The notes below the pieces were generated by a model. The model saw nothing but the letters and a program-made list of their open reading frames with translations, searched no databases and had not been told where the DNA came from. This document shows positions 1 through 4,835 of a DNA stretch of 7,518 bases, piece after piece (position 1 is the first letter of the stretch; each line of letters opens with the position of its first letter). The stretch is from Spirochaetaceae bacterium. Its GTDB lineage: Bacteria; Spirochaetota; Spirochaetia; Treponematales; Breznakiellaceae. Where the stretch lies: the NCBI GenBank assembly GCA_031269165.1, contig JAISZQ010000102.1:1-7518 (forward strand), read 5' to 3'. Made by a program: the position numbers and the translations under genes.

Positions 1-138
1 ACACAGATTTTTAGTTTTTTTGTCCGCGAATGTACGCGAATGTGCGCCATACATGGCGTTGCGAATACGCGCTGATGGGTATGTATTATTCGTATTTATT
101 CGCGCCATTCGCGGACAAATTTTTTAAGTTGTTGACAA
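1..138. repeat. Family-2 palindromic element, copy A (left end outside window)
   Basis: The right terminus TTAAGTTGTTGACA matches the right end of the copy at 2843-3012, and the inner sequence is nearly identical to that copy. A long palindrome is visible: TTTGTCCGCGAATG (19-32) pairs perfectly with CATTCGCGGACAAA (106-119). Compared with the 2843-3012 copy it carries an extra small palindrome, CGCCAT-ac-ATGGCG (45-58). The left terminus lies before the window. No protein is credible here. Confidence 0.8.
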
Positions 139-161
139 TGGAAGGCTTTCCCCTTTATAGC
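132..161 (+). promoter_or_regulatory. Candidate promoter carried by the end of a family-2 repeat
   Basis: A perfect -35 box TTGACA (132-137) is followed after 18 bp by TATAGC (156-161). The -35 is part of the repeat's terminal sequence and points outwards towards the HAD phosphatase gene at 254. It would give a leader of roughly 85 bases. The long spacer and weak -10 make this tentative. Confidence 0.3.
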
Positions 162-180
162 GGGGTTTTGGAACAGGCTC
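141..180. repeat. Family-1 element, right-end fragment (copy A)
   Basis: The sequence CGGGGTTTTGGAACAGGCTC matches the right end of family 1 (TTTTTGAACAGGCTC at 2766-2780 and 7449-7462) with a substitution. The rest of the element is missing; the fragment abuts the end of family-2 copy A. Confidence 0.55.
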
Positions 181-220
181 AAGTAAATGATGTCGCCCGG
201 GGCCGCGATGAAGTCTCCTG

Positions 221-247
221 TTGCAAGGCGGCGCATGGTGGTATAAT
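221..247 (+). promoter_or_regulatory. Candidate promoter giving a nearly leaderless mRNA for the HAD gene
   Basis: A perfect TATAAT (242-247) lies six bases before the ATG at 254, with TTGCAA (221-226) 15 bp upstream as a four-of-six -35 match. Transcription would start at about 253-255, at the start codon itself. The only Shine-Dalgarno-like bases (AAGG, 248-251) are too close to the ATG to work well, which agrees with a leaderless message. The short spacer is a weakness. Confidence 0.4.
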
Positions 248-253
248 AAGGCT

Positions 254-904
254 ATGGTAAAGCACTTACTTCTTGATCTGGACGGGACGCTCTATCCGGG
301 GTCGGCGCGTATCTTGGCGGAGAACACGAGGCGTATGATTTGTTTCATCGCTGAGCTTTTATGCGTCAGTTTTGAAGAGGCCCGGACGTTGCGCGCGAAC
401 CGGAAGCCGCAGTTTGGGACGACGCTTGAATGGCTGCAAGCGGAACACGGTTTGGACGGGCCTGATAAAGATGAAAAGGCGTGGCACTATATGCGCTATG
501 TCCATCCAGAAGAGGAACTCCTCGAGGTGGCCTTCGATCCGCATATCCGCCCCTTTTTGCAGAGCCTTCACCTTCCCATGACGGTGCTCACCAACGCGCC
601 TGCCTTTCACGCTGAGCGTATTCTGCGTTTTTTGCAGATTGACGATCTCTTCTTGGGGATATGGGACGTGGTGCGGTCGGGTTTCAAGGGCAAGCCGCAT
701 CGGAACGCCTACTCAGGCGCGTTGTCGCTTTCCGGCTATACTATAGAAGAAACCTTGTTCGCCGATGACTACGCGCAGTATGTGCAGGGCTACATGGACT
801 CAGGCGGCAGGGCCGTGCTGGTGAACGACGATCAATCGGAATGGGAAAAAGCCCCGTCCGCGCCGCATATTGATTCGATATATGAGATCGGGCGGTTTCT
901 CTAG
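254..904 (+). CDS. HAD-superfamily hydrolase, pyrimidine 5'-nucleotidase (SDT1/Phm8) type
   Basis: This 216-residue protein is a cytoplasmic HAD phosphatase. Motif I is DLDGTLYP, giving nucleophile Asp8 and acid/base Asp10; motif II is VLTNAP (Thr113); motif III is the lysine of GKPH (Lys147); motif IV is FADD (Asp171, Asp172), followed by the usual G-x3-G stretch. The segment NAPAFHAERILRFLQI and the LYP after motif I resemble the SDT1/Phm8 pyrimidine nucleotidase branch, so a nucleoside monophosphate is a reasonable substrate guess, not a demonstrated one. Length and motif set are complete. I chose ATG 254 because motif I then sits at residues 8-12, as usual; a TTG at 221 would add eleven residues, lacks a ribosome site and overlaps the possible promoter. 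The GH3 gene follows on the same strand. Confidence 0.85.
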   Translation: MVKHLLLDLDGTLYPGSARILAENTRRMICFIAELLCVSFEEARTLRANRKPQFGTTLEWLQAEHGLDGPDKDEKAWHYMRYVHPEEELLEVAFDPHIRPFLQSLHLPMTVLTNAPAFHAERILRFLQIDDLFLGIWDVVRSGFKGKPHRNAYSGALSLSGYTIEETLFADDYAQYVQGYMDSGGRAVLVNDDQSEWEKAPSAPHIDSIYEIGRFL

Positions 905-917
905 CGTGAATTTGATA

Positions 918-959
918 GCAGGAAACCGGCAAGGCTTCAAGGAAAAAGCCGATTCCTGC
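918..959 (+). other. Stem-loop between the HAD and GH3 genes
   Basis: GCAGGAA (918-924) pairs with TTCCTGC (953-959), with an inner stem GGCTT (933-937)/AAGCC (946-950). There is no T-run after it, so it is not a standard intrinsic terminator. It sits 13 bases after the HAD stop and just before the GGGGAA that could serve the GH3 start at 972. Confidence 0.45.
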
Positions 960-971
960 GGGGAATGGAAA

Positions 972-2528
972 ATGGAAAATCTTAAAGGGGGAAGTCGCGG
1001 CACCATTTATCGCCGGTCCCTCGTTTCAGACCGGCTCCATTACGAGGCGTTTTGGGGAAGCAGGACGAAGGCAGCGACCGCACGTCCATCCTGTCCAAAA
1101 CGCCGGAAGCGGGCAACGTCCGCGACAACTCCCCCTTCAGCGGGCGGGCGGCCCCCCGAAGGCGTCAAGGACGCCCCGTCTCCAAATTCCCGCCGGGTTC
1201 TCCGAAGCAAACCGAAATCCCGCGTTTGGCTCTTTCTTTTCCTCGCGCTGGGATTGGCTGTTTCCTGCCGGACGATACCGCCGGAAACGCCCGTGCCCGA
1301 AACATTCATGCCGGAAACGCCCGTGCCCGAAACGCCGGTACCGGAATTGCCCGTGCCGGAAGCACCTGTGTCGGAAACGCCCGTGCCGGAATTGCCGCCC
1401 CCTGAAGACGAGGTAACGACGCCCGGACAAACCGTCGAAGACACGCTTGGGGAAAGGGCGTTCGCCATCGCCGCATCGTTGAACGACAGCGAGCTTGCGG
1501 GCCAAGTCATTATGACGGCGGTCGACGGCAAGGGCCGACTCTACGACGCGAGCAGAAATCGGCTACGGGCGGTCAAGCCGGGAGCGGTCTTGCTGTTCAA
1601 GCCAAACGTGGACGGCCCGAAAAGCGGCATCATCGCGTTAAATGCGGAGATTGCCGCGTATGCGTCGGTTCCGCTTGATTCGGGCGAGGATCCCGTCCTG
1701 CTCCCGCCCTTGATTGCCGTTGATCATGAAGGCGGCCTCGTCCATCGGTTTGGCTCAGGCGTTGAACATCTTCCCGCTCCGCTTTCATACCGGGATATTT
1801 ATTTACGCGATGGAAAGGACGCGGCATTGCAGGCAATTGAGGAGGATGCGTTCCGGTCGGGGAACGAGATCGCCGCGCTTGGCTTTACGCTGAATCTCGC
1901 GCCGGTGGTCGAGATCCTCGACGACACGAACAAACAGTTTCTTTCGTCACGCGCCTATGGGTTCGAGCGGGACTTTGTCGTTGACGCGGCGGCGGCCTTT
2001 ATCGAAGGGATGCGGCGCACGGGCGTTTTGTGCGTGATAAAGCATTTTCCGGGCAACTCTAATCTGGACCCCCACGAGAATCTGCCCGTTCTCTCGCTGA
2101 GCATAAAGGTGCTTGAGGACTACAGCGCGCCGTTTGCCGAGGTGATTGAGAAAGCCGAGCCGTCCGGCCTCATGGTCTCGCACGTCATCGTGAAAGAGTG
2201 GGATGCGGAACGCAATGCGAGCCTCTCTCCAACGGTGATCCAGAATCAGATACGGGAACGGCTGGGGTTTTCGCGCATCATCTTTACCGACGACTTGGCG
2301 ATGGGCGCGGTTGCGTCGGTCAAGACCGAGGATGCCGCCGTTTCTGCAATCGCCGCCGGTGCGGACATGATCATCGCTTGGCCGTCAACACTGCTTGACA
2401 TTCATGCCGCCCTCCTTGCCGCCCTGAAAACCGGCAGCCTCCCGCGTCCCCGGCTCATCGAAGCGGCGGCCCACGTCATCACGGAAAAACTCAGGCTCCA
2501 GGGCAGCGTGCCGTCACCAGAACCTTAG
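972..2528 (+). CDS. Glycoside hydrolase family 3 lipoprotein, NagZ-like beta-N-acetylhexosaminidase
   Basis: The 518-residue product (from ATG 972) has a GH3 N-terminal barrel domain at about residues 160-505. The NagZ hallmarks are visible: AVDHEGG (about 250-255), KHFPG (357-361), the Asp-x-His dyad as D366-P-H368, and FTDDLAMGA with likely nucleophile Asp440. The family cleaves beta-N-acetylglucosaminides, often from peptidoglycan fragments; that substrate is inferred. A hydrophobic core WLFLFLALGLAVSC ends at Cys99, a loose spirochaete-style lipobox, followed by a Pro-rich pentapeptide spacer (105-144), so the enzyme is probably a lipoprotein held outside the inner membrane. Oddly, some 85 Arg/Pro-rich residues precede the signal core, encoded by repeat DNA. 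No ATG, GTG or TTG lies in frame between 972 and the core. ATG 972 has GGGGAA six bases upstream; GTG 906 and ATG 870 (inside the HAD gene) are alternatives. The original start may be lost, making secretion doubtful. Confidence 0.75.
   Translation: MENLKGGSRGTIYRRSLVSDRLHYEAFWGSRTKAATARPSCPKRRKRATSATTPPSAGGRPPEGVKDAPSPNSRRVLRSKPKSRVWLFLFLALGLAVSCRTIPPETPVPETFMPETPVPETPVPELPVPEAPVSETPVPELPPPEDEVTTPGQTVEDTLGERAFAIAASLNDSELAGQVIMTAVDGKGRLYDASRNRLRAVKPGAVLLFKPNVDGPKSGIIALNAEIAAYASVPLDSGEDPVLLPPLIAVDHEGGLVHRFGSGVEHLPAPLSYRDIYLRDGKDAALQAIEEDAFRSGNEIAALGFTLNLAPVVEILDDTNKQFLSSRAYGFERDFVVDAAAAFIEGMRRTGVLCVIKHFPGNSNLDPHENLPVLSLSIKVLEDYSAPFAEVIEKAEPSGLMVSHVIVKEWDAERNASLSPTVIQNQIRERLGFSRIIFTDDLAMGAVASVKTEDAAVSAIAAGADMIIAWPSTLLDIHAALLAALKTGSLPRPRLIEAAAHVITEKLRLQGSVPSPEP
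1012..1175 (+). repeat. Hairpin-rich family-1-like material inside the GH3 reading frame
   Basis: Consecutive stems are: GCCGGTC/GACCGGC (1012-1018/1029-1035); GGCGTTTTGG/CCAAAACGCC (1046-1055/1095-1104) with an inner GGACG/CGTCC; and GGCGTC-aag-GACGCC (1161-1175). Bases 1106-1126 match 2713-2733 of a complete family-1 copy at 19 of 21 positions, and in both places this block follows directly after a tiered hairpin. CCCCCTTCAGCGGG (1131-1144) is identical to 4697-4710 in another copy. The segment keeps the GH3 frame open. Confidence 0.65.
1284..1403 (+). repeat. 15-bp tandem repeat encoding an E-T-P-V-P spacer
   Basis: Eight 15-bp units encode pentapeptides of the pattern E-x-P-V-P (ETPVP, ETFMP, ETPVP, ETPVP, ELPVP, EAPVS, ETPVP, ELPPP). 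It lies right after the lipidation cysteine and would form an extended spacer between membrane anchor and GH3 domain. Such tracts commonly vary in copy number between strains. Confidence 0.85.
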
Positions 2529-2780
2529 AGCCTGTTCAAAATCTCAGCAAAAAGGGGGAAGTCTCCCCCTTCGCTCCGGTCTTCGCCCTCCGCTATCCCC
2601 CTCTACGGGGGTCAGACCCCCGTAACGCCCCCGAATCCCGAATTTCAGTCATGGAGTTTCGGAACAAGCGGGGCGTAGGCAAACGTGTTTGCCCGCCCCG
2701 CCCGAAACTCCAGAAGCGGGCAAAGCCCGCGACCGAATCACCGCAGAGGCTTGCGTCCCGTGGGGTTTTTGAACAGGCTC
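2528..2780 (+). repeat. Family-1 MITE-like element, complete copy B
   Basis: The 253-bp element is bounded by GAGCCTGTTCAAAA (2528-2541) and TTTTTGAACAGGCTC (2766-2780), perfect inverted ends, with TA on both outer sides. Inside are AAGGGGGA/TCCCCCTT, ACGGGGGT-cag-ACCCCCGT (2605-2623), a tiered hairpin (2652-2712) and GCGGGC-aaa-GCCCGC (2716-2730). It encodes no transposase. End sequence and TNA-type flanks resemble IS5-family (IS1031/ISL2) elements, so mobilisation in trans by such a transposase is possible (inference). Its first G is the last base of the GH3 stop codon TAG. Confidence 0.8.
2652..2712 (+). other. Three-tier hairpin inside family-1 copy B
   Basis: Three stems stack: TGGAGTTTCGG/CCGAAACTCCA (2652-2662/2702-2712), GCGGGGCG/CGCCCCGC (2668-2675/2694-2701) and GGCAAAC/GTTTGCC (2678-2684/2687-2693). 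All 26 right-arm bases are contiguous, while the left arm has bulges of five and two bases. The innermost loop is only two bases. Confidence 0.8.
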
Positions 2781-2793
2781 TAAGGAGGAGGAC

Positions 2794-2842
2794 GTGCTTG
2801 TGGAGCAATCTTCGGCCGGAACGAGGGGGAGACTTCTCTCCC
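2794..2842 (+). pseudogene. 5' remnant of a gene with a strong ribosome binding site
   Basis: AAGGAGGAGG (2782-2791) is an excellent Shine-Dalgarno placed five bases (from AGGAGG) before GTG 2794; a second in-frame GTG is at 2800. The frame reads about 16 residues (VLVEQSSAGTRGRLLS) before running into family-2 copy B at 2843, after which it is repeat translation up to a stop at 3009. Before the family-1 insertion this start would have lain some 14 bases after the GH3 stop, so it was probably the next gene of that operon. The product cannot be recognised from so few residues. Confidence 0.4.
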
Positions 2843-3012
2843 CTGTCAACAACGTAAGCAAATGGAATATAAGAGTGATCAACGGATTATACAGACTTTT
2901 AGTTTTTTTGTCCGCGAATGTCCGCGAATGTATGCGAATACGCGCTGATGGGTATGTATTATTCGTATTTATTCGCGCCATTCGCGGACCAAAATTCTTA
3001 AGTTGTTGACAG
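2843..3012. repeat. Family-2 palindromic element, complete copy B
   Basis: The 170-bp element has ends CTGTCAACAACGTAAG (2843-2858) and CTTAAGTTGTTGACAG (2997-3012), inverted with one mismatch. Its centre is a large palindrome opening with GTCCGCGAATG and closing with CATTCGCGGAC. No coding potential. Each end holds an outward-facing TTGACA. Confidence 0.8.
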
Positions 3013-3025
3013 TGGACTTCTCCCC

Positions 3026-3120
3026 CTGTCAACAACGTAAGCAAATGGAACAATAAGAATGGTCCACAGATTGCGCCTGATGGCGCGCCATATAGGGCGG
3101 TTCAGAGGACGCGGATTTAA
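3026..3120. repeat. Family-2 element, partial copy C
   Basis: It starts with the same CTGTCAACAACGTAAG-CAAATGGAA sequence as copy B, only 13 bases after that copy ends, and continues through GGTCCACAGATTG and GATGGCGCGCCAT. The right terminus is not found; the boundary near 3120 is approximate. Confidence 0.6.
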
Positions 3121-3138
3121 GGGATAAGAGGTGAGGGT

Positions 3139-3246
3139 GTCATTGCGAACCCGCAGCAACACAGTTGCCGTTGGTGAAGCAATCCAGCCGAGGGGCGTTC
3201 TCCCTGGATTGCTTCGCCCGGCAATGTGCCGCTCGCTCGCAATGAC
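3139..3246. repeat. CATTGCGA...TCGCAATG palindromic element, copy 1
   Basis: Outer arms GTCATTGCGA (3139-3148) and TCGCAATGAC (3237-3246) enclose inner arms GAAGCAATCCAG (3176-3187) and CTGGATTGCTTC (3204-3215). This is a well-known class of intergenic palindrome found in many bacterial phyla. It is not coding, although it can be misread as an RSARND-type peptide. Confidence 0.85.
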
Positions 3247-3258
3247 GGGAGAACCATT

Positions 3259-3349
3259 GTCATTGCGAGGAGGCGGCATTTGCCGACGACGAAGCAATCC
3301 AGCCGTGGAATGCCTTCACCCTGGATTGCTTCGCTCCGCTCGCAATGAC
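3259..3349. repeat. CATTGCGA...TCGCAATG palindromic element, copy 2
   Basis: A second copy in the same orientation, 12 bp after the first: outer arms GTCATTGCGA (3259-3268) and TCGCAATGAC (3340-3349); inner arms GAAGCAATCCAG (3291-3302) and CTGGATTGCTTC (3321-3332). Loop and arm-spacer sequences differ from copy 1. Confidence 0.85.
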
Positions 3350-3509
3350 GGGCGGGGGCAAGTGCCGTTTAACGGGCGGATAGCAGGAAGATTGCCGCGC
3401 CGCAGAGCACGCCTTTGGGCGGGTTTAGGAAGCAACAAGCGGTGGGGGCGGCGAGCCCTCAAAACGTCATCGCCTTTGCGCGTCGTGGTTGCCGCCTGAG
3501 CGTAGCCTT
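3350..3509. other. Non-coding stretch between repeats
   Basis: No convincing gene, repeat match or RNA is seen. All frames here are short or continue from repeats. It lies where the missing 3' part of the HAD-IIB gene might have been sought, but neither strand shows the expected GDxxND motif. Confidence 0.4.
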
Positions 3510-4173
3510 ACGGGGGCGTTGCGGGGGGCTCCCTACAGCCCTCCGCATCCTGCTTCGGGCTTCCGGGCCGGGGCGTACTCAGTCCTGCGTCCGTCCGTGG
3601 ACGCTCGGGGTACGCCCACAAAACCATACGCCGCATGGTTTTGTCCCCCGCAGAGGGGGTAGCGGATGACGGCACAAACCCTATGGGACCGTAAGGGTTT
3701 GTGCTGGCCGGAGCGAGGGGTCGGCAACTGGTATCGTTTGCGTTGCCGCGCCCTCCCCCTCCTTTTCTTGCATCTTTTCCTTTTGCTTCCTTCCCTTTTA
3801 TCGAACGGAACGCGCGCTCCATCAACGCCCAGAGCGCCGGGGTCGATATTTTCTGGTCGGGCAGATCAAGCGCAAAGGCTTCGCGGCGGGCGCTAAAAAA
3901 ATCAACGATGCGGATCACGGTTCCCCTGTCCATAAACGCCTGAAAGATATTCCGCCCGGCCGTCTCGATACTCGCGCCACCCGCGCTTACGAGGCCGTCA
4001 AACCCGATCTCGCGCACCTGCCGGGGAATCTCGATAGACTGCCGCCCCGAACAGATGTAGAGCAGGTGGCCGTTTTTCCGCGCGCTCCGACACGCCTCAA
4101 TCGCGGATAGCGGGATCGTCTGATCCATTGCCATAAGCGTCCCGTCAATATCCAGAAACACGATCTTCTTCAT
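3508..4173 (-). pseudogene. HAD-IIB (Cof-type) phosphatase, truncated and fused to repeat sequence
   Basis: Read from ATG 4173, the first 125 residues are a normal HAD-IIB start: FLDIDGTL (Asp8, Asp10), the CSGR motif (Ser42) and a DGLVSAGGASIE segment typical of Cof/sugar-phosphatase proteins. The match then ends in a Lys/Gly-rich stretch (about 125-145) and the remaining 75 or so residues are translated from a family-1 repeat in the same orientation. The cap, the motif III lysine and the GDGxND motif are missing, and 221 residues is short of the usual 260-280. The product is therefore almost certainly inactive. The start lies 13 bases after the clpS stop, so the two are likely co-transcribed. 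The Shine-Dalgarno is weak. Confidence 0.7.
3510..3727 (-). repeat. Family-1 interior, reversed and expanded, within the HAD-IIB remnant
   Basis: On the minus strand the order CCTCGCTCCGG, variable hairpin, CCGCTACCCCC, GCGGGGG ... CCCCCGC, AACGCCCCCG matches copies at 2528, 4547 and 7294. Two hairpins not in copy B are present: GCACAAACCC/GGGTTTGTGC (3672-3681/3695-3704) and ACAAAACCAT/ATGGTTTTGT (3618-3627/3635-3644). About 110 further bases with pairing segments (GGGCGTAC/GTACGCCC among them) fill what is a 3-5 base loop in other copies. Neither terminal inverted repeat is recognisable. Confidence 0.65.
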
Positions 4174-4186
4174 ACCGCCATCCCGC

Positions 4187-4498
4187 CTATTTGTCCGGCT
4201 CAACCACACAGGCAAGCGGAAACTGTTTTTGTGCGGCAACCGTGTGAACCTGCGCGGCCTTCGTCCGGGCAACGTCCTCCGTGTAGCAACCGGCCACCCC
4301 CCGGCCGTTCTTGTGTACGTCGAGCATGATTTTCTCGGCCTCTGCCGCCGATTTGCGAAACACCAGTTCAAGAATCGTCACCACAAAATCCATCGTCGTA
4401 TAATCGTCGTTGAGCAGCACCACGCGGTACATCTCAGGCTCTTTCAAATGTTCCCGGTGCTTCACCGCAGAACGTGTCTCGATACCCATGTTCTCCAT
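4187..4498 (-). CDS. clpS: ClpS, adaptor of the ClpA/ClpAP protease
   Basis: ClpS is a small cytosolic adaptor that binds proteins with N-terminal Leu, Phe, Tyr or Trp and hands them to the ClpA unfoldase. The 103-residue sequence is a near-textbook match: MYRVVLLNDDYTTMDFVV (23-40) carries the Asn30-Asp31-Asp32 pocket residues and gatekeeper Met36, followed by EAEKIMLDVHKNGRG with His62, CYTEDVARTKAAQVH and a C-terminal PLACVVE. Length is normal. ATG 4498 has AGGG four bases upstream; Met4 is a less likely alternative. The HAD-IIB remnant follows after 13 bases. ClpA, often the next gene, is not downstream here. A family-1 repeat begins 48 bases upstream, possibly affecting the promoter. Confidence 0.95.
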   Translation of the reverse strand: MENMGIETRSAVKHREHLKEPEMYRVVLLNDDYTTMDFVVTILELVFRKSAAEAEKIMLDVHKNGRGVAGCYTEDVARTKAAQVHTVAAQKQFPLACVVEPDK

Positions 4499-4546
4499 TC
4501 TACCCTAATCTGCCGCAAATTGAAAGTTCCCGTACTGCGGACCTCA

Positions 4547-4750
4547 GAGCCTGTTCAAAATCTCAGCAAAAGGGGAAATCGGCAATTTTAGACACGGCAA
4601 TAACGCCTGAGTATTTTATGGGGGGAAGTCTCCCCCCTCGCTACGGCCCGCTCAAACCATTGCGGGGTCCGCAATGGTTTGAGCCGTCCTCCGCTACCCC
4701 CTTCAGCGGGGGACACCCCCGCAACGCCCCCGTATCACGGCGGAACAGGC
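4547..4750 (+). repeat. Family-1 element, copy C with shortened right end
   Basis: It begins GAGCCTGTTCAAAATCTCAG (4547-4566) with TCA before it. Family hairpins GGGGGGA/TCCCCCC and GCGGGGG-aca-CCCCCGC (4706-4722) are present. A perfect 15-bp hairpin, CTCAAACCATTGCGG (4651-4665)/CCGCAATGGTTTGAG (4669-4683), sits where copy E has only GGGCT/AGCCC. The right side is deleted to GGCGGAACAGGC near 4750. It occupies most of the gap between the divergent clpS and DUF362 genes. Confidence 0.75.
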
Positions 4751-4777
4751 CATTCTCCGAAGGGGACACGAGGGGGA

Positions 4778-4830
4778 TTGACGAGCGAACCAATGTTTAG
4801 CAAGATAGGAGCATCAAGATAACGGAGAGG
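4778..4830 (+). promoter_or_regulatory. Weak promoter candidate and ribosome site of the DUF362 gene
   Basis: GGAGAGG (4824-4830) is a good Shine-Dalgarno five bases before ATG 4836 and fixes that start. TTGACG (4778-4783) could be a -35, but the matching -10 around 4801-4807 (CAAGATA) is poor, so the promoter part is tentative. Confidence 0.4.
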
Positions 4831-4835
4831 ATTAT

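Noticed and set aside
30..260. 76-residue plus-strand frame
   Set aside because: It lies within family-1 and family-2 repeat ends and runs into the HAD gene in another frame, with no ribosome site.
870..971. ATG 870 as the GH3 start
   Set aside because: It is inside the HAD coding region, has no Shine-Dalgarno and would put the signal core even deeper; ATG 972 is better, though still uncertain.
1284..1403. Possible CRISPR-like array
   Set aside because: The 15-bp units are directly adjacent, in frame and without spacers; they encode a protein linker.
1040..1531. 163-residue minus-strand frame with Gly-Thr-Gly repeats
   Set aside because: It is the reverse reading of the E-x-P-V-P tandem repeat of the GH3 gene.
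2649..3053. 134-residue minus-strand frame
   Set aside because: It runs across family-1 copy B and family-2 copies B and C; it encodes only repeat sequence.
3131..3499. 122-residue plus-strand frame containing LLRSARND-type peptides
   Set aside because: It is a translation of the two CATTGCGA palindromes, a well-known source of false proteins.
3360..3500. Possible displaced 3' end of the HAD-IIB gene
   Set aside because: A GDD in one minus-strand frame (around 3465) lacks the asparagine-aspartate and alanine-rich context of motif IV and is followed by non-family sequence.
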